A DNA stretch of 64,000 nt from Anaerolineae bacterium (GCA_021463865.1 JAJTXY010000019.1:1-64000), one strand, 5' to 3'; shown: positions 26,947 through 36,032, counted from the first letter of the stretch. Notes: generated from the sequence alone by a model not told the origin. Numbers and translations: made by a program.

Positions 26947-27807
26947 ATGCGGATAACCAGATTTCTTTCGATTGGGGCAGTCATCACCCTGTTGATGCTG
27001 ACATTGGTCGCATGTTTGGAGGATGATGATCCAACGCCCGGCCCACGTCGCACCCTCAACGTCCTCGATAATGCCGTGCAATTGGGTGAAACCCAACAAG
27101 CCGCGACCCGTAACGCTGTTTCTAATGCCACCCAATCCTTTGAACAAACCTTAAGTGCTTACCAAACCTCCATCGCCCCACCGACGCAAGCCCCTATCCG
27201 CCTGCGCAGCCCTCAACCACCCCCAACAGCCACTGATGCGCCTGAAAATGATATTCTTGGCAACATCATTTATCCGGGAAATTGGTTGGAAATGCCCTTC
27301 ACTACCATTGAGGGACAAGAGGAATCATTGAGCAGTTTTGAGGGCAAGATTATCGTGCTATTGCCCATGTCGTTGGACTGCCTACCTTGTCAAGAGCAGT
27401 TAGCGTTTGCCCGTGACACTGATCGTCAGTTCCGCCTTGATGGTGTGGCATATGAAGTGGTCTACCTTAATCTCAATGTCAGTCCATTGGATGAACTGGA
27501 TAACCTCACCGTATGGGCAGAGGGACAGGGATTTGAATCCACCGAACAGTTTACATGGGTAACTGGAAAGGCCTCCCCCGAATTGGTAACAGCCCTCAAC
27601 GCGGCATTTGGTGGCAGTGCGTTAAATTTGCAGCGCACCCCAATACTCATCGTTGACACAAAGGGACAAGGGCACACAGCGGCTGAAGAGGGAATGCTAA
27701 TTAGCAGTCGTCTGCGGGATGTGATTGTGTTTTATAGCGACCAAGCCACGCCAGCAGAAGTGAGTGGAGGCGAAACAGAAGCAACGGAAGAAGTCACGTC
27801 TCAATAA
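26947..27807 (+). CDS. Thioredoxin-fold lipoprotein
   Basis: 286 residues. An N-terminal lipoprotein signal ends in the lipobox LVAC, then a Gln/Ala-rich linker and a redoxin domain. The active pair is in LDCLPCQEQ (CxxC), and a TPILIVD segment supplies the conserved cis-Pro. It would be a membrane-tethered thiol reductase or oxidase outside the cytoplasm. GGGAGAG lies before the ATG at 26947; the frame is open from 26902 but those residues overlap the previous gene. It follows the glycosyltransferase gene by 22 bases, so they are likely cotranscribed. Confidence 0.85.
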   Translation: MRITRFLSIGAVITLLMLTLVACLEDDDPTPGPRRTLNVLDNAVQLGETQQAATRNAVSNATQSFEQTLSAYQTSIAPPTQAPIRLRSPQPPPTATDAPENDILGNIIYPGNWLEMPFTTIEGQEESLSSFEGKIIVLLPMSLDCLPCQEQLAFARDTDRQFRLDGVAYEVVYLNLNVSPLDELDNLTVWAEGQGFESTEQFTWVTGKASPELVTALNAAFGGSALNLQRTPILIVDTKGQGHTAAEEGMLISSRLRDVIVFYSDQATPAEVSGGETEATEEVTSQ

Positions 27808-27858
27808 GCTAGTTTTGACTGCTTGGGCGACCTCGGGGGCCGCCCCGGTCATTTTGAA

Positions 27859-28191
27859 TCAACCCAAGCCAAAAATGCTTTGCAGTTTCATCGCCAAGCC
27901 CATATTGCCCTTGACCTTGATTTTGCCAGCCATAAACGCGGACATGGCTGAAAGTTCGCCATTCACCATCTTAAGATAGTCATCGGCACTTGAAATCACG
28001 GTAATCGTGGGACTGCTGGCTTCACCTTCATGCAGTTCCATCTGCTGATTGGCAATCTTGACCCAATATTTTGCCGCATTGTCACCTGTCAGATCAAACT
28101 GAAAAATGGCATCCACACCAGAAGCAGCATTGGCATTGAAACGGCTGGGCATTGCGTCAAAAACCTGTTGAATAGAGGTCGCTTTTTCCAT
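27859..28191 (-). CDS. SCP2 sterol-binding domain protein
   Basis: The 110-residue single SCP2 domain starts with IQQVFDAMPSRFN, has the central AIFQFDLTGDN strand, and ends with GKIKVKGNMGLAMKLQSIFG, the family's lipid-tunnel helix. Proteins of this size bind fatty acyl or isoprenoid lipids in the cytoplasm. It is monocistronic and convergent with the thioredoxin-like lipoprotein gene. Its ligand cannot be told from sequence. Confidence 0.93.
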   Translation of the reverse strand: MEKATSIQQVFDAMPSRFNANAASGVDAIFQFDLTGDNAAKYWVKIANQQMELHEGEASSPTITVISSADDYLKMVNGELSAMSAFMAGKIKVKGNMGLAMKLQSIFGLG

Positions 28192-28288
28192 GAGTGCTGA
28201 AATTCTCCTAAACTATTCAAATCACAATTTGATTAAGTATAGACGATACTCAGGCGTCATGCCATACCGTTTGACACATTTTGCGAAA

Positions 28289-29308
28289 CTAAATATGGCG
28301 CGAAGCCACCCGAATGAGGGTTTGCAGGTAGTCCAAATTATTGTGGAAATGCGACCATTGGATCCGCCCCTCCGCCACATCGGTCACACTCAGTGCCAAG
28401 ACATGATTAACAGGTGCGGGGAGTTGTAATCCATAGGCCGCCTGTGCCACAGCCCCATTGAGATAGGCGGCGTCACTATGCCCCGATTGGTACTCAAGGT
28501 CAACACGCAGGCTTGGCGGACGAACCCCCCGTTTCAAAATTTTGGCTAACCAAGACGGGGGCAATAATCGCACGAGCCACGCCAAACGCGGCACATGAAT
28601 CCCCGGCAGATTCACCAAATTGATGTTTAGGCGATCAATCACCGCAATTGCTTCAAGCAGTTGGCGATATTCAAGCTGCCAAATATTGGGGTCGTCATAA
28701 ACACTGGCGGGGGCGATATTCAACAAAGTGGGCAGAGCATTGGCATGGAGCCGCCAAAAGACATCACTCCATCCCAATGAATCAGCAGGAGCGGTTCGCG
28801 GTTTTCCTAGCCCTGCCTGTTGAAGCAATCCACCGACGAATGGGGCTTGGGGGTGCTCACTGACGACAAACCCACCTGCCCCACTTGTCATGACAGCAGC
28901 ATCCATCCATGCAAAGTCGCGGGTAACGACAGCACGCAGCGATTTTTCCACCCCTAAGAGGCTGATTAATTTTTCGAGGCTACCGATTCCCGGCTGCAAG
29001 GATAATACATGGGGCAATTTCTCTGGCGTGGCAGTCATGGCAAGCGTGGTCAAAGCACGGCTCAGACCCCACCCCGGCATCGCAAAAATAACCCACTCCG
29101 GCAATGGTGTCAGAGCCTCGTGTGGTTCAGTTAATACACTTAATCCAGTTACTTGCTGGTGTGATTGGCCTGCTACCAACTCGAAATCGTCTGTCAATGG
29201 AAAGGGGAGCGGTGTATCGGCTAACCAGATAACGTCATATTGAGCTTGGTGCAATCGGGCGGCGAGCCATCCCCCCAACGGACTCGCCCCCCAAATCAGT
29301 AATCGCAT
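28289..29308 (-). CDS. PanE/ApbA-like ketopantoate reductase family protein
   Basis: 339 residues with an N-terminal NAD(P) Rossmann motif (IWGASPLGGWLA), a middle segment (VLSLQPGIGSLEKL, VVTRDFAW) and a C-terminal helical domain typical of ketopantoate reductase relatives. In true PanE the conserved Lys and Glu reduce ketopantoate; the late LEYQSGHSDAAYLNGAV segment resembles the SMxQDxxxGR region but is divergent. It may reduce another 2-keto acid. It is encoded 12 bases downstream of the aquaporin gene on the same strand. Confidence 0.75.
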   Translation of the reverse strand: MRLLIWGASPLGGWLAARLHQAQYDVIWLADTPLPFPLTDDFELVAGQSHQQVTGLSVLTEPHEALTPLPEWVIFAMPGWGLSRALTTLAMTATPEKLPHVLSLQPGIGSLEKLISLLGVEKSLRAVVTRDFAWMDAAVMTSGAGGFVVSEHPQAPFVGGLLQQAGLGKPRTAPADSLGWSDVFWRLHANALPTLLNIAPASVYDDPNIWQLEYRQLLEAIAVIDRLNINLVNLPGIHVPRLAWLVRLLPPSWLAKILKRGVRPPSLRVDLEYQSGHSDAAYLNGAVAQAAYGLQLPAPVNHVLALSVTDVAEGRIQWSHFHNNLDYLQTLIRVASRHI

Positions 29309-29320
29309 AGGCGATAGGAA

Positions 29321-30022
29321 CTAGCGCTTCTTGGCAGAAGTGGTCTTGGGTTCCTCACGCAGCGCAAACAGATCGCCGTGCAGCAACCCCGCCAGCGCAC
29401 CACCGCCTAAAATCCCAATGGCATATTGCAGCACTTCGCCGAGGTCTTGGGTATCTTTTGCGACCAATGCAGGGCCAAGTGTCCGCGCAAAATTAGCCGA
29501 ACCGCCGGTCAATGGGCCAGCAAGGAGGATAGCGGCAGCCAGCGTGAAACCGATTAAAACCGGGGTCGCAGCACCACCCTTGTTATAGACCGATGCCTGA
29601 TAGATTGTCCCGACCAAGAAGAAGGTGATAATGGCTTCAATCAAGATCAACTGCCCAGTGGTTACACCTGAACCCGGTGCTGTTTGCCCGAGGGTGCTTA
29701 CACCCGCCTGACCACTTGGCAACGCAATTCGCAGTACAACCGCCGCCAACAACCCGCCCGCAATCTGGGCCACCCAATAGATGACGGCTTTGCGTGGGCC
29801 AATTTTCCCCCCTATCAGCAGACCAAGTGTCACAGCGGGATTAACGTGTGCACCAGAAATATGCCCATAGGTCGCTACGATAGCGGCCAAAATTAGCCCG
29901 TGTGCTAATGCTACGGCAACCACATTGCCGGGGGACATTGCCAGCGCGCCTGCCCCGACCAAAACGAGCATAAATGTGCCAAGTGCTTCAGCAAGACCTT
30001 CGCGTGTCTCTTGTGGACTCAT
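29321..30022 (-). CDS. Aquaporin / MIP family channel
   Basis: About 233 residues with six membrane helices. The first NPA box is intact (SGAHVNPAVTLG). The second, which normally reads NPARxxGP, here is Asn-Phe-Ala-Arg in GSANFARTLGPALV, so the Pro is replaced by Phe. The conserved Arg of the selectivity filter is kept. Members pass water, glycerol or other small neutral molecules; the substitution may change pore selectivity. The ATG at 30022 is chosen by homology of GLAEALGTF; the frame is open from a TTG at 30034. The C-terminus has a basic tail (TTSAKKR). Confidence 0.88.
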   Translation of the reverse strand: MSPQETREGLAEALGTFMLVLVGAGALAMSPGNVVAVALAHGLILAAIVATYGHISGAHVNPAVTLGLLIGGKIGPRKAVIYWVAQIAGGLLAAVVLRIALPSGQAGVSTLGQTAPGSGVTTGQLILIEAIITFFLVGTIYQASVYNKGGAATPVLIGFTLAAAILLAGPLTGGSANFARTLGPALVAKDTQDLGEVLQYAIGILGGGALAGLLHGDLFALREEPKTTSAKKR

Positions 30023-30100
30023 TTCTCCGTCCAACTCCTAAAATGGTGAAATTTTAAAATGGATAACAACGGGCAATTATAGCGCGTGCCACCTACCCGC

Positions 30101-30134
30101 AAAAATAAAAACAGCGCACATCAAATGTACGCTG
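30101..30134 (-). terminator. Intrinsic terminator of the parvulin gene
   Basis: On the minus strand the hairpin CAGCG-mismatch-ACAT with ATGT-mismatch-CGCTG (30112-30134, 3-base loop) is followed by TTTTTATTTTT. It lies 28 bases beyond the PPIase stop. Confidence 0.75.
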
Positions 30135-30161
30135 CTGATTTTTTCCCTAGTGGGTCAAGAT

Positions 30162-31592
30162 TTATTGGAAGACATTACCCAACAGATCGTTATAGCTGGG
30201 GTCGCTGGGTGTACGGTCTTCCCAATCGTCACGGCGCTGAATATCAGCATTGGCAACCAGATCGGTTTCCCATTCTTGATAGGCCGTGCTGCGATTTTGC
30301 TGCAATTGGCTGCTCGTAATGTCGCGCAGTTCACGTTCCATCACCTGAATCACATGGAAGCCAAATTGTGAGCAGACCGGGCCAACAATGGCACCAATGT
30401 CAGCAGTCTCAACCGCCGTTTTGAATTCGGGCACATAACCACTGCTGGCACTCCAACCGAGACCCCCACCATTTGCGCCGCTGCCATCGTCTGAAACCGC
30501 CTGCGCCAACGCTGCGAAGGGTTCACCCGCATTCAAAGCCGCCAACACTTGCTCGGCTTCTTGTTTAAAGGGTGCCCATTCTTCAGAATCGCAGGTTTCG
30601 GCTGTAAAGACGCGGGCCGGGTCTTCAGGGACTTTGATAAGAATGTGGCGGGCATTGACCCATACCTCTTGGGTAGGCTGGTCTTTGGTCACATCTTCGA
30701 GCAAGGCCGCACGCAACGCACGCAATGTAAAAATATCACGCACTGCATCTCGATCAATGCTGGCAACTTCTTTGGCATCATCATAGAAGCTGTTTTCCAG
30801 TTTGGTGACAGTTGAACGGATGTCGTCGGGTGCGACAGGGGTATCGCTTGGCGTCGGTGTATAGGTCTGTTCCAACGTCGGGGTTGGCGTCAGGGTCAGG
30901 GTATTAGTTGGCAGGGGTGTCACCGTCGGGCAATCCGTCTGGCCCTCTACACAACCCTCTGCTGTCGGCTGAATGGTTTCAGTTGGTGTGTTGGTAATGG
31001 TCGGTGTGTTCGAAGCCGTTGAGGTAATAATCGGCGTCGAAGTGGGTGTCGTTGGCTCCGTCGCGGACGGGCTAGGCGTGGGGGTCAGTTGGTTCACCAA
31101 AAACGACGCCACATATTGATCCACTGATGCATCAATCGCCGCACGGTCAATTTCAATCCCGCGTGCTTCGGCCTCTTTCTCTAACAATACCTGCAATTCC
31201 ATATCATCCAGCACCTGCCCACCAAACAGGGAGGGTTCACGCAGGGCCAAAATGTCATTGCTGTACTGATTGACGGCTTCATCTACGCCAACAACCGAGG
31301 CATAGCTCCGAATTTCATTAGCAATAAACCAACGCTCGGTCTTTACCCGTTCTTGGAAGTCTTTGGTTTTGATCTCCGTGCCATTCACCGTCGTAATGGT
31401 TTGTCTAGGCACGAACACGTAGTCGTTGGTCAGCGCATACACTAAAATGAGCGCTGCAATCGCAAAACCGAAAGCCGCGACATACAATACAATCCGCTGA
31501 ATGTAATGCTCCTGCTCGGCCTTTGAACGGCGGGCTTTTAACTCTTGTTCGCGCACCTTACGGGCACGAGCTGTTGTATCCTTTTTGCTCAT
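30162..31592 (-). CDS. Membrane-anchored parvulin-type peptidyl-prolyl isomerase (SurA/PrsA-like)
   Basis: About 476 residues. A basic cytosolic start (SKKDTTARARKVREQELKARR) is followed by one membrane helix (VLYVAAFGFAIAALILVYAL), a SurA_N-like chaperone region, a long Thr/Pro/Ser-rich linker (about 190-270), and a rotamase domain with WVNARHILIKV and the ASSGYVPEFKTAV to SQFGFHVIQVM core. It would fold exported proteins at the outer face. ATG at 31592 follows GAGGAATT. It lies downstream of rpsR but past a terminator, so expression may depend on readthrough or its own promoter. Confidence 0.9.
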   Translation of the reverse strand: MSKKDTTARARKVREQELKARRSKAEQEHYIQRIVLYVAAFGFAIAALILVYALTNDYVFVPRQTITTVNGTEIKTKDFQERVKTERWFIANEIRSYASVVGVDEAVNQYSNDILALREPSLFGGQVLDDMELQVLLEKEAEARGIEIDRAAIDASVDQYVASFLVNQLTPTPSPSATEPTTPTSTPIITSTASNTPTITNTPTETIQPTAEGCVEGQTDCPTVTPLPTNTLTLTPTPTLEQTYTPTPSDTPVAPDDIRSTVTKLENSFYDDAKEVASIDRDAVRDIFTLRALRAALLEDVTKDQPTQEVWVNARHILIKVPEDPARVFTAETCDSEEWAPFKQEAEQVLAALNAGEPFAALAQAVSDDGSGANGGGLGWSASSGYVPEFKTAVETADIGAIVGPVCSQFGFHVIQVMERELRDITSSQLQQNRSTAYQEWETDLVANADIQRRDDWEDRTPSDPSYNDLLGNVFQ

Positions 31593-31608
31593 AATTCCTC
31601 GTAGGCAC

Positions 31609-31636
31609 AAAAAAGGGGGACAGTCACTCTATCCCC
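31609..31636 (-). terminator. Intrinsic terminator after rpsR
   Basis: On the minus strand GGGGATAG pairs with CTGTCCCC (one G-U pair, 5-base loop; 31616-31636), followed by CTTTTTT. It sits 17 bases before the PPIase start, so it may also work as an attenuator for that gene. Confidence 0.75.
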
Positions 31637-31652
31637 AAAGAATTTTTACAAC

Positions 31653-32018
31653 TTAACCACGACCACTGTTGACGTGCTGCGGCGCATAGGGCAGCAGGGC
31701 CAAATGACGGGCACGCTTAATCGCCAGCGCCAACGCCCGTTGACACTTGGCACAGGCCCCGGTTTGACGGCGCGGACGAATCTTGCCCGAATCAGTTAGA
31801 TAACGGCGCAGCGTCTCGACGTCTTTGTAATCAATGTTGCATTTACCATCCACAAGGAATGGGCAACCCTTACGACGGCGTGCGCCACCCGAAAACCGAC
31901 TGGGTTCACGGACATCATCATCACCGTCATCCATATCATCAAAATCAGGCCGACGCGGGCGACGGCGCTCTTCCGCAAAATCATCCATATCGTCACGTTG
32001 ACGTGGATCGTCACTCAT
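31653..32018 (-). CDS. rpsR: Ribosomal protein bS18 with acidic N-terminal extension
   Basis: The 121-residue protein has an S18 core with [25 protein letters not shown] and [35 protein letters not shown]. Four cysteines (GC, KC, CAKC) form the zinc-type (C+) version. About 45 residues rich in Asp, Arg and Glu precede the core, which is much longer than the usual S18 N-terminus of about 10 to 20. It is the last gene of rpsF-ssb-rpsR; rplI, its frequent neighbour, is absent. GAGGAG stands before the ATG. Confidence 0.95.
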   Translation of the reverse strand: MSDDPRQRDDMDDFAEERRRPRRPDFDDMDDGDDDVREPSRFSGGARRRKGCPFLVDGKCNIDYKDVETLRRYLTDSGKIRPRRQTGACAKCQRALALAIKRARHLALLPYAPQHVNSGRG

Positions 32019-32093
32019 CTGAATACACTCCTCATAGTTGCTAGTTGATTGACCGCTGCGACGCGGGCATAGTGCTATTTGGGGAGCTACAGC

Positions 32094-32495
32094 CTAGAAG
32101 CCATAGCTTTCGTCATCCCCTTCAGGATAATCTTCTTGTTGTTGAGTAAAACGGGGGCCAACCCGATCACCGAGAATAATCATTTCTTGGGCCACCAATT
32201 CTGTCCGATAGTGCCGCTTGCCGTCGTCATCTTCCCATCCGCGTGTTTGCAGCCGACCTTCAATGTAGACCTGCTGATTTTTGCTAAGATGGGTATTGCA
32301 GATTTCGGCGAGAGGCCCCCACGCCACCACATTAAACCATTCGGTTTCTTCACGCCGTTCGCCTTCATACGAAGTCCACGTGCGGGTGGTCGCAACATTA
32401 AAACTGGTGACGGGACGACCACTGGGGGTGTATCGCATTTCCGGGTCGCGCCCCAAATGGCCTATAATCATGACTTTATTGAGTCCTCGGGCCAT
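32094..32495 (-). CDS. ssb: Single-stranded DNA-binding protein
   Basis: About 133 residues. The OB-fold begins MARGLNKVMIIGHLGRDPEMRYTPSGR and continues with EWFNVVAWGPLAEICNTHLSKNQQVYIEGRL, which matches bacterial SSB closely. The C-terminus ends in an acidic tail with a final aromatic residue (GDDESYGF), the DDxPF-like tip that recruits repair and replication partners. ATG at 32495 is chosen over a GTG at 32504 since GGTGA precedes it and homology begins there. It is cotranscribed with rpsF and rpsR. Confidence 0.95.
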   Translation of the reverse strand: MARGLNKVMIIGHLGRDPEMRYTPSGRPVTSFNVATTRTWTSYEGERREETEWFNVVAWGPLAEICNTHLSKNQQVYIEGRLQTRGWEDDDGKRHYRTELVAQEMIILGDRVGPRFTQQQEDYPEGDDESYGF

Positions 32496-32577
32496 GTCAT
32501 TCACCGTTTCAACTCATACATTTGGACGGGATGCACTCTACAACTTCACGGACGGGGGTCTTTCAACCCCAACCCGA

Positions 32578-32868
32578 TCATTCATCCTTGCGTATAACCA
32601 AATAACGCAGAATATTGGCTTCGATATTCATCTTACGTTGGAATTCATCCACTGCTTTGGGTTCAATATCCACCTCAAGCAGTACATAATAGCCTTCGCG
32701 GTTGGTGCCAATTGGATAGGCCAAGCGGCGGCGGCCCCAGTGGTTGGTGTTTTTGATTTCACCACCCGCATCTGTCAGCCAATGCGCAACCTTTTCGATG
32801 AGGCCTTTTTGTTCGGCATCAGGGATACCAGTCGGCACAATATACGTTATTTCGTAAGGTCGTTTCAC
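32578..32868 (-). CDS. rpsF: Ribosomal protein bS6
   Basis: The 96-residue S6 protein has the core YEITYIVPTGIPDAEQKGLIEKV, the NHWGRRRLAYPIG signature and IEANILRYLVIRKDE. It pairs with S18 on the 30S platform. It starts with GTG, preceded by AAGGAG at 6 bases. First gene of rpsF-ssb-rpsR, a widely conserved order. Confidence 0.96.
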   Translation of the reverse strand: MKRPYEITYIVPTGIPDAEQKGLIEKVAHWLTDAGGEIKNTNHWGRRRLAYPIGTNREGYYVLLEVDIEPKAVDEFQRKMNIEANILRYLVIRKDE

Positions 32869-33048
32869 AGGTTCTCCTTCCCTTGGGTTTGTCCGGTTTA
32901 AGCAAAAGAAGGCTTTGGGTACCGGACGGAAAGTGATGAGTTATCACTAAATTCGGCGGGCAACATCTTACCGTAAAGGGATAGCATTGACAAGGTACAA
33001 CCCAAATCCAATAATTAAGAGAACGTCGTAGTGGATGGAGTGCCTTAT

Positions 33049-33402
33049 ATGACCCTCCTTGTCGTGATGTTTATGGGAATGGGCCTTTTGTTGGTTGCGC
33101 TGGCGATTCCGTTGATGCAGCGGCGCATCAAACCCAATGGATGGTATGGTTTCCGCACCCCAAGCACCCTACGCGATGCTGATTTGTGGTATGATGCCAA
33201 TGCCTACTCTGGGCGATTGTTGCTCGGCTATGGCGCGGTGATTGTGATAGCAGCGTTTTTAGGGGCGCTCATACCAGACATTACGGTGGATAGTTATAGT
33301 AGTGTGATGTTAATTGTCACACTGCTTGGAATCGTTATTTTGCTCATCCTGTGCTGGAATTTTCTACGCACCTATCCCCATAAGGATAAAACTCGTCCAT
33401 GA
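33049..33402 (+). CDS. SdpI family membrane protein
   Basis: 117 residues with three membrane helices. The motif RRIKPNGWYGFRTPSTLRDADLWYDANAYSGR between helices 1 and 2 is the SdpI/YhfL-family signature. B. subtilis SdpI gives immunity to the SdpC toxin, but most family members have no known role. ATG at 33049 is chosen because TGGAG stands 8 bases before it; a GTG at 33031 is also open. Its stop overlaps the esterase start (ATGA), so they are translationally coupled. Confidence 0.88.
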   Translation: MTLLVVMFMGMGLLLVALAIPLMQRRIKPNGWYGFRTPSTLRDADLWYDANAYSGRLLLGYGAVIVIAAFLGALIPDITVDSYSSVMLIVTLLGIVILLILCWNFLRTYPHKDKTRP

Positions 33403-34406
33403 CAAGTCCTAGCCGAATTGATATGCTGCCGATTGAAAGTGCTGCCCTCAAAGACAATCGGCTTGGCGACTCTCACCGGCGTGAATTAATCGTTTATCTC
33501 CCGGCTGGTTACGATGAGCAGACCGAACGGCGGTATCCCGTTTGTTTTCTGTTGAGCAGTCACGGGCGAACTAGTTATTATCATATTAGCTGGAATCAAT
33601 GGGACGAAACCCTGCCACAGCGTCTTGACCGCCTGATCCAAACTGAACAAATGCCACCCGTCATTGTGGCGCTACCAGACGCTTGGACACGATTTGGAGG
33701 TTCGCAGTATTTAGATTCAGCCATCGGGAACTATTCTAGCTATTTAATTAACGAACTTGTGCCGCTGGTGGATGCCACCTATCGCACGCTGGCGAGTCGG
33801 GAACATCGCGGCATTTTGGGCCACAGCAGCGGGGGTTATGGTGCGTTAGTAAATGCCATGCAGCACCCGGAGGTGTTTGGGGCCATTGGCTGTCGGGCAG
33901 GCGATATGTATTGGGAATACACTGCAATACCCGGCCTATCGCATTTCCATCAACAGCTTGAAAAATGGGGCGGGATTGAAAAATTTATCGCCTGTATCCC
34001 AGAAATTCAGCCCAAGAGCGGGGCATTTTGGGAGGCCATTCATACTGTCATGCAGTCAATGGCCTACGCGACGAACCTAGACTCGCCATTGGGCTTTGAT
34101 CCACCGATTGACCTTGAAACGGGAGCGATAATCCCGGAAGTATGGGAACGCTGGCTGCAACTCGACCCAGTACGTATGATTGACCGCCCAGAATACCGGA
34201 CCGCGTTGAAAACCATGAAGAGCATTTTTATCGAGGTCGGGCGCTTCGATGAATATCAATTACAGGTTGGTTCACGCCTGCTGCATCGTAAACTTGACCA
34301 GTATGGCATCATCCATACTTATGAGGAGTTTCCAGACGGCCACCGCGATACGAATTATCGGTATGATGTGGCGTTCCCGATGATAGTCAAAGCATTGAGT
34401 GAGTAA
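33399..34406 (+). CDS. Alpha/beta-hydrolase, esterase D-like (putative esterase)
   Basis: 335 residues. Early strands with RRELIVYLPAGYD and RYPVCFLLSSHG are followed by the nucleophile elbow GHSSGGYGAL and a late GHRDTNY segment that supplies the catalytic His; this is the Esterase_phd fold that includes feruloyl and S-formylglutathione hydrolases. No signal peptide is evident. It lies between the SdpI-like gene and the LysM-M23 lipoprotein gene, overlapping both, so the three form one tight operon. Substrate unknown. Confidence 0.88.
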   Translation: MTSPSRIDMLPIESAALKDNRLGDSHRRELIVYLPAGYDEQTERRYPVCFLLSSHGRTSYYHISWNQWDETLPQRLDRLIQTEQMPPVIVALPDAWTRFGGSQYLDSAIGNYSSYLINELVPLVDATYRTLASREHRGILGHSSGGYGALVNAMQHPEVFGAIGCRAGDMYWEYTAIPGLSHFHQQLEKWGGIEKFIACIPEIQPKSGAFWEAIHTVMQSMAYATNLDSPLGFDPPIDLETGAIIPEVWERWLQLDPVRMIDRPEYRTALKTMKSIFIEVGRFDEYQLQVGSRLLHRKLDQYGIIHTYEEFPDGHRDTNYRYDVAFPMIVKALSE

Positions 34407-35997
34407 TAGGATAGTGGGAAAACGACCTTTTTACATCTTACTGGCGGTGCTTAGCCTGTTGGTCGCAATCTTGGCCTGTACTAGACCGGGTTCGGAAAAG
34501 GTAGTGTATGTTACAGCCACCTTTCCCGGCGGAGTATTGCTGCCAACTGAGACATCCAGTGCGCCAACCGATACCCCCATCAAGCCGACGCCCAATCCGG
34601 CCAGATTTGATACTCCGGTGGCGGTAGCGGCCTCTGGTGGCGGTGGTGAGCAAAGCTATACCGTACAATCCGGTGATACTCTGAATGTCATTGCGGCACG
34701 CTTCGGCACAACCGCCCAAGCTATTATGTCACTGAATGGGTTAACCAATCCCGACATCTTGGAAGTGGGTCAAGTCTTGCGGATTCCGGCCAATACCAGT
34801 GCCCCACCACCACCAAGTTCTAACTTCAAGACTATCCCCGACAGTGAATTGGTGTACAGTCCTGCCGTAAAGGATTTCGATGTCGCGGCCTATGTCAAAT
34901 TGAAACCCGGTTTTCTGCGGGTCTATTCCGAAGAAATCAGCGGGGAACTGTGGAGCGGGGTCGAACTCATTAATCAAGTTGCGCTGGACTACAGTGTCAA
35001 TCCACGTCTGCTATTGGCCCTAATCGAATATCAAAGTAGCTGGTTATCCGATCCTAACCCGTCTGAAGATCAGCAAAATTACCCAATGGGCATCATTTCG
35101 TTAGATCGTGTTGGCTTATGGCGTCAATTGTTGGCGGCGGCGAACGCTTTGAACGCGGGCTACTATAGCTGGAAATATCGCGGGTTGGAGACCAGCAATT
35201 TTGCGGACGGCACGCTTGTGACCTTCGCCCCAGAGTTAAACGCGGGAACCGTCGCCGTTCAATTTTTCTTCTCGCAATTCAGCACCCCGGCCCAATATCA
35301 GATAGACATTAGCGAACAGGGCTTTTTCCAGACGTATTTATCGTTGTTCGGCGACCCGTTCCGCACCGCAGTCGAGCCGCTCGTGCCCGATAACTTGCAG
35401 CAACCCACCCTCATGTTCCCGTTTGGGCAAGGCGAAACATGGTATTTTACAGGGGGGCCACATGGCGGTTATAACTCTGGCAGCGCATGGGCCTCAGTTG
35501 ACTTCGCGCCCCCCACCCCCTCCGATGAACTGGTAGCGCAGCAAGGCTATTGTTACATTTCCGTCCATTGGGTAACTGCTGTCGCCCCCGGCGTTGTTGC
35601 GCGAAGTGGGGAAGGCTATGTTATCCTCGATCTCGATGGTGACGGAAATGAACACACCGGGTGGACAGTCGTCTACTTACATATCTCCAGTCAAGAGGTC
35701 GTCAAACCGGGCACACGGGTCGAAACAGGCGATAAACTCGGCCATCCCTCCTGTGAAGGGGGTTATTCAACAGGTACCCATCTGCATTTTGGGCGGCGCT
35801 ATAACGGCGAATGGATTCCGGTGACGTGTGACAAATGTCCCAAAGGCGTATCTGTTCCCCCGCTGGTGCTGAGTGGCTGGACAGTGCTGGGCTATCCAAA
35901 TGCCGAATATCAGGGCTATATGGTCAATGATAAACTGGGGGCCGAACGGCGGGCTAATGTTGGGCGGGAAGACCCCATCAACCAAATTAGCTGGTAG
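34399..35997 (+). CDS. LysM and M23 peptidase lipoprotein
   Basis: 532 residues. A lipoprotein signal ends at the lipobox ILAC, then a Thr/Pro-rich linker, a LysM domain (SYTVQSGDTLNVIAARFGTT, INGL-like core), a middle helical region about 190 residues long, and a C-terminal M23 (LytM) domain. Candidate zinc ligands are the His and Asp in PHGGYN to SVDFAPP, and the HxH motif in GTHLHFG. It would bind and cleave peptidoglycan outside the cell. The GTG at 34399 overlaps the esterase stop. The conserved HxH and Asp suggest an active enzyme. Confidence 0.9.
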   Translation: MSNRIVGKRPFYILLAVLSLLVAILACTRPGSEKVVYVTATFPGGVLLPTETSSAPTDTPIKPTPNPARFDTPVAVAASGGGGEQSYTVQSGDTLNVIAARFGTTAQAIMSLNGLTNPDILEVGQVLRIPANTSAPPPPSSNFKTIPDSELVYSPAVKDFDVAAYVKLKPGFLRVYSEEISGELWSGVELINQVALDYSVNPRLLLALIEYQSSWLSDPNPSEDQQNYPMGIISLDRVGLWRQLLAAANALNAGYYSWKYRGLETSNFADGTLVTFAPELNAGTVAVQFFFSQFSTPAQYQIDISEQGFFQTYLSLFGDPFRTAVEPLVPDNLQQPTLMFPFGQGETWYFTGGPHGGYNSGSAWASVDFAPPTPSDELVAQQGYCYISVHWVTAVAPGVVARSGEGYVILDLDGDGNEHTGWTVVYLHISSQEVVKPGTRVETGDKLGHPSCEGGYSTGTHLHFGRRYNGEWIPVTCDKCPKGVSVPPLVLSGWTVLGYPNAEYQGYMVNDKLGAERRANVGREDPINQISW

Positions 35998-36022
35998 GGG
36001 CGAAGAACTGCCCTCTCGCCCC
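35997..36022. terminator. Hairpin between convergent genes
   Basis: GGGGCGA pairs with TCGCCCC (7 bp, 12-base loop) directly after the M23 gene stop, followed by ATTTCTT. It probably ends transcription from both sides, though T-runs are weak. Confidence 0.5.
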
Positions 36023-36032
36023 ATTTCTTGCC

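Noticed and set aside
27820-27855. GC-rich hairpin between the thioredoxin-like lipoprotein and SCP2 genes
   Set aside because: Arms pair only with gaps and no T-run follows; too weak to call a terminator.
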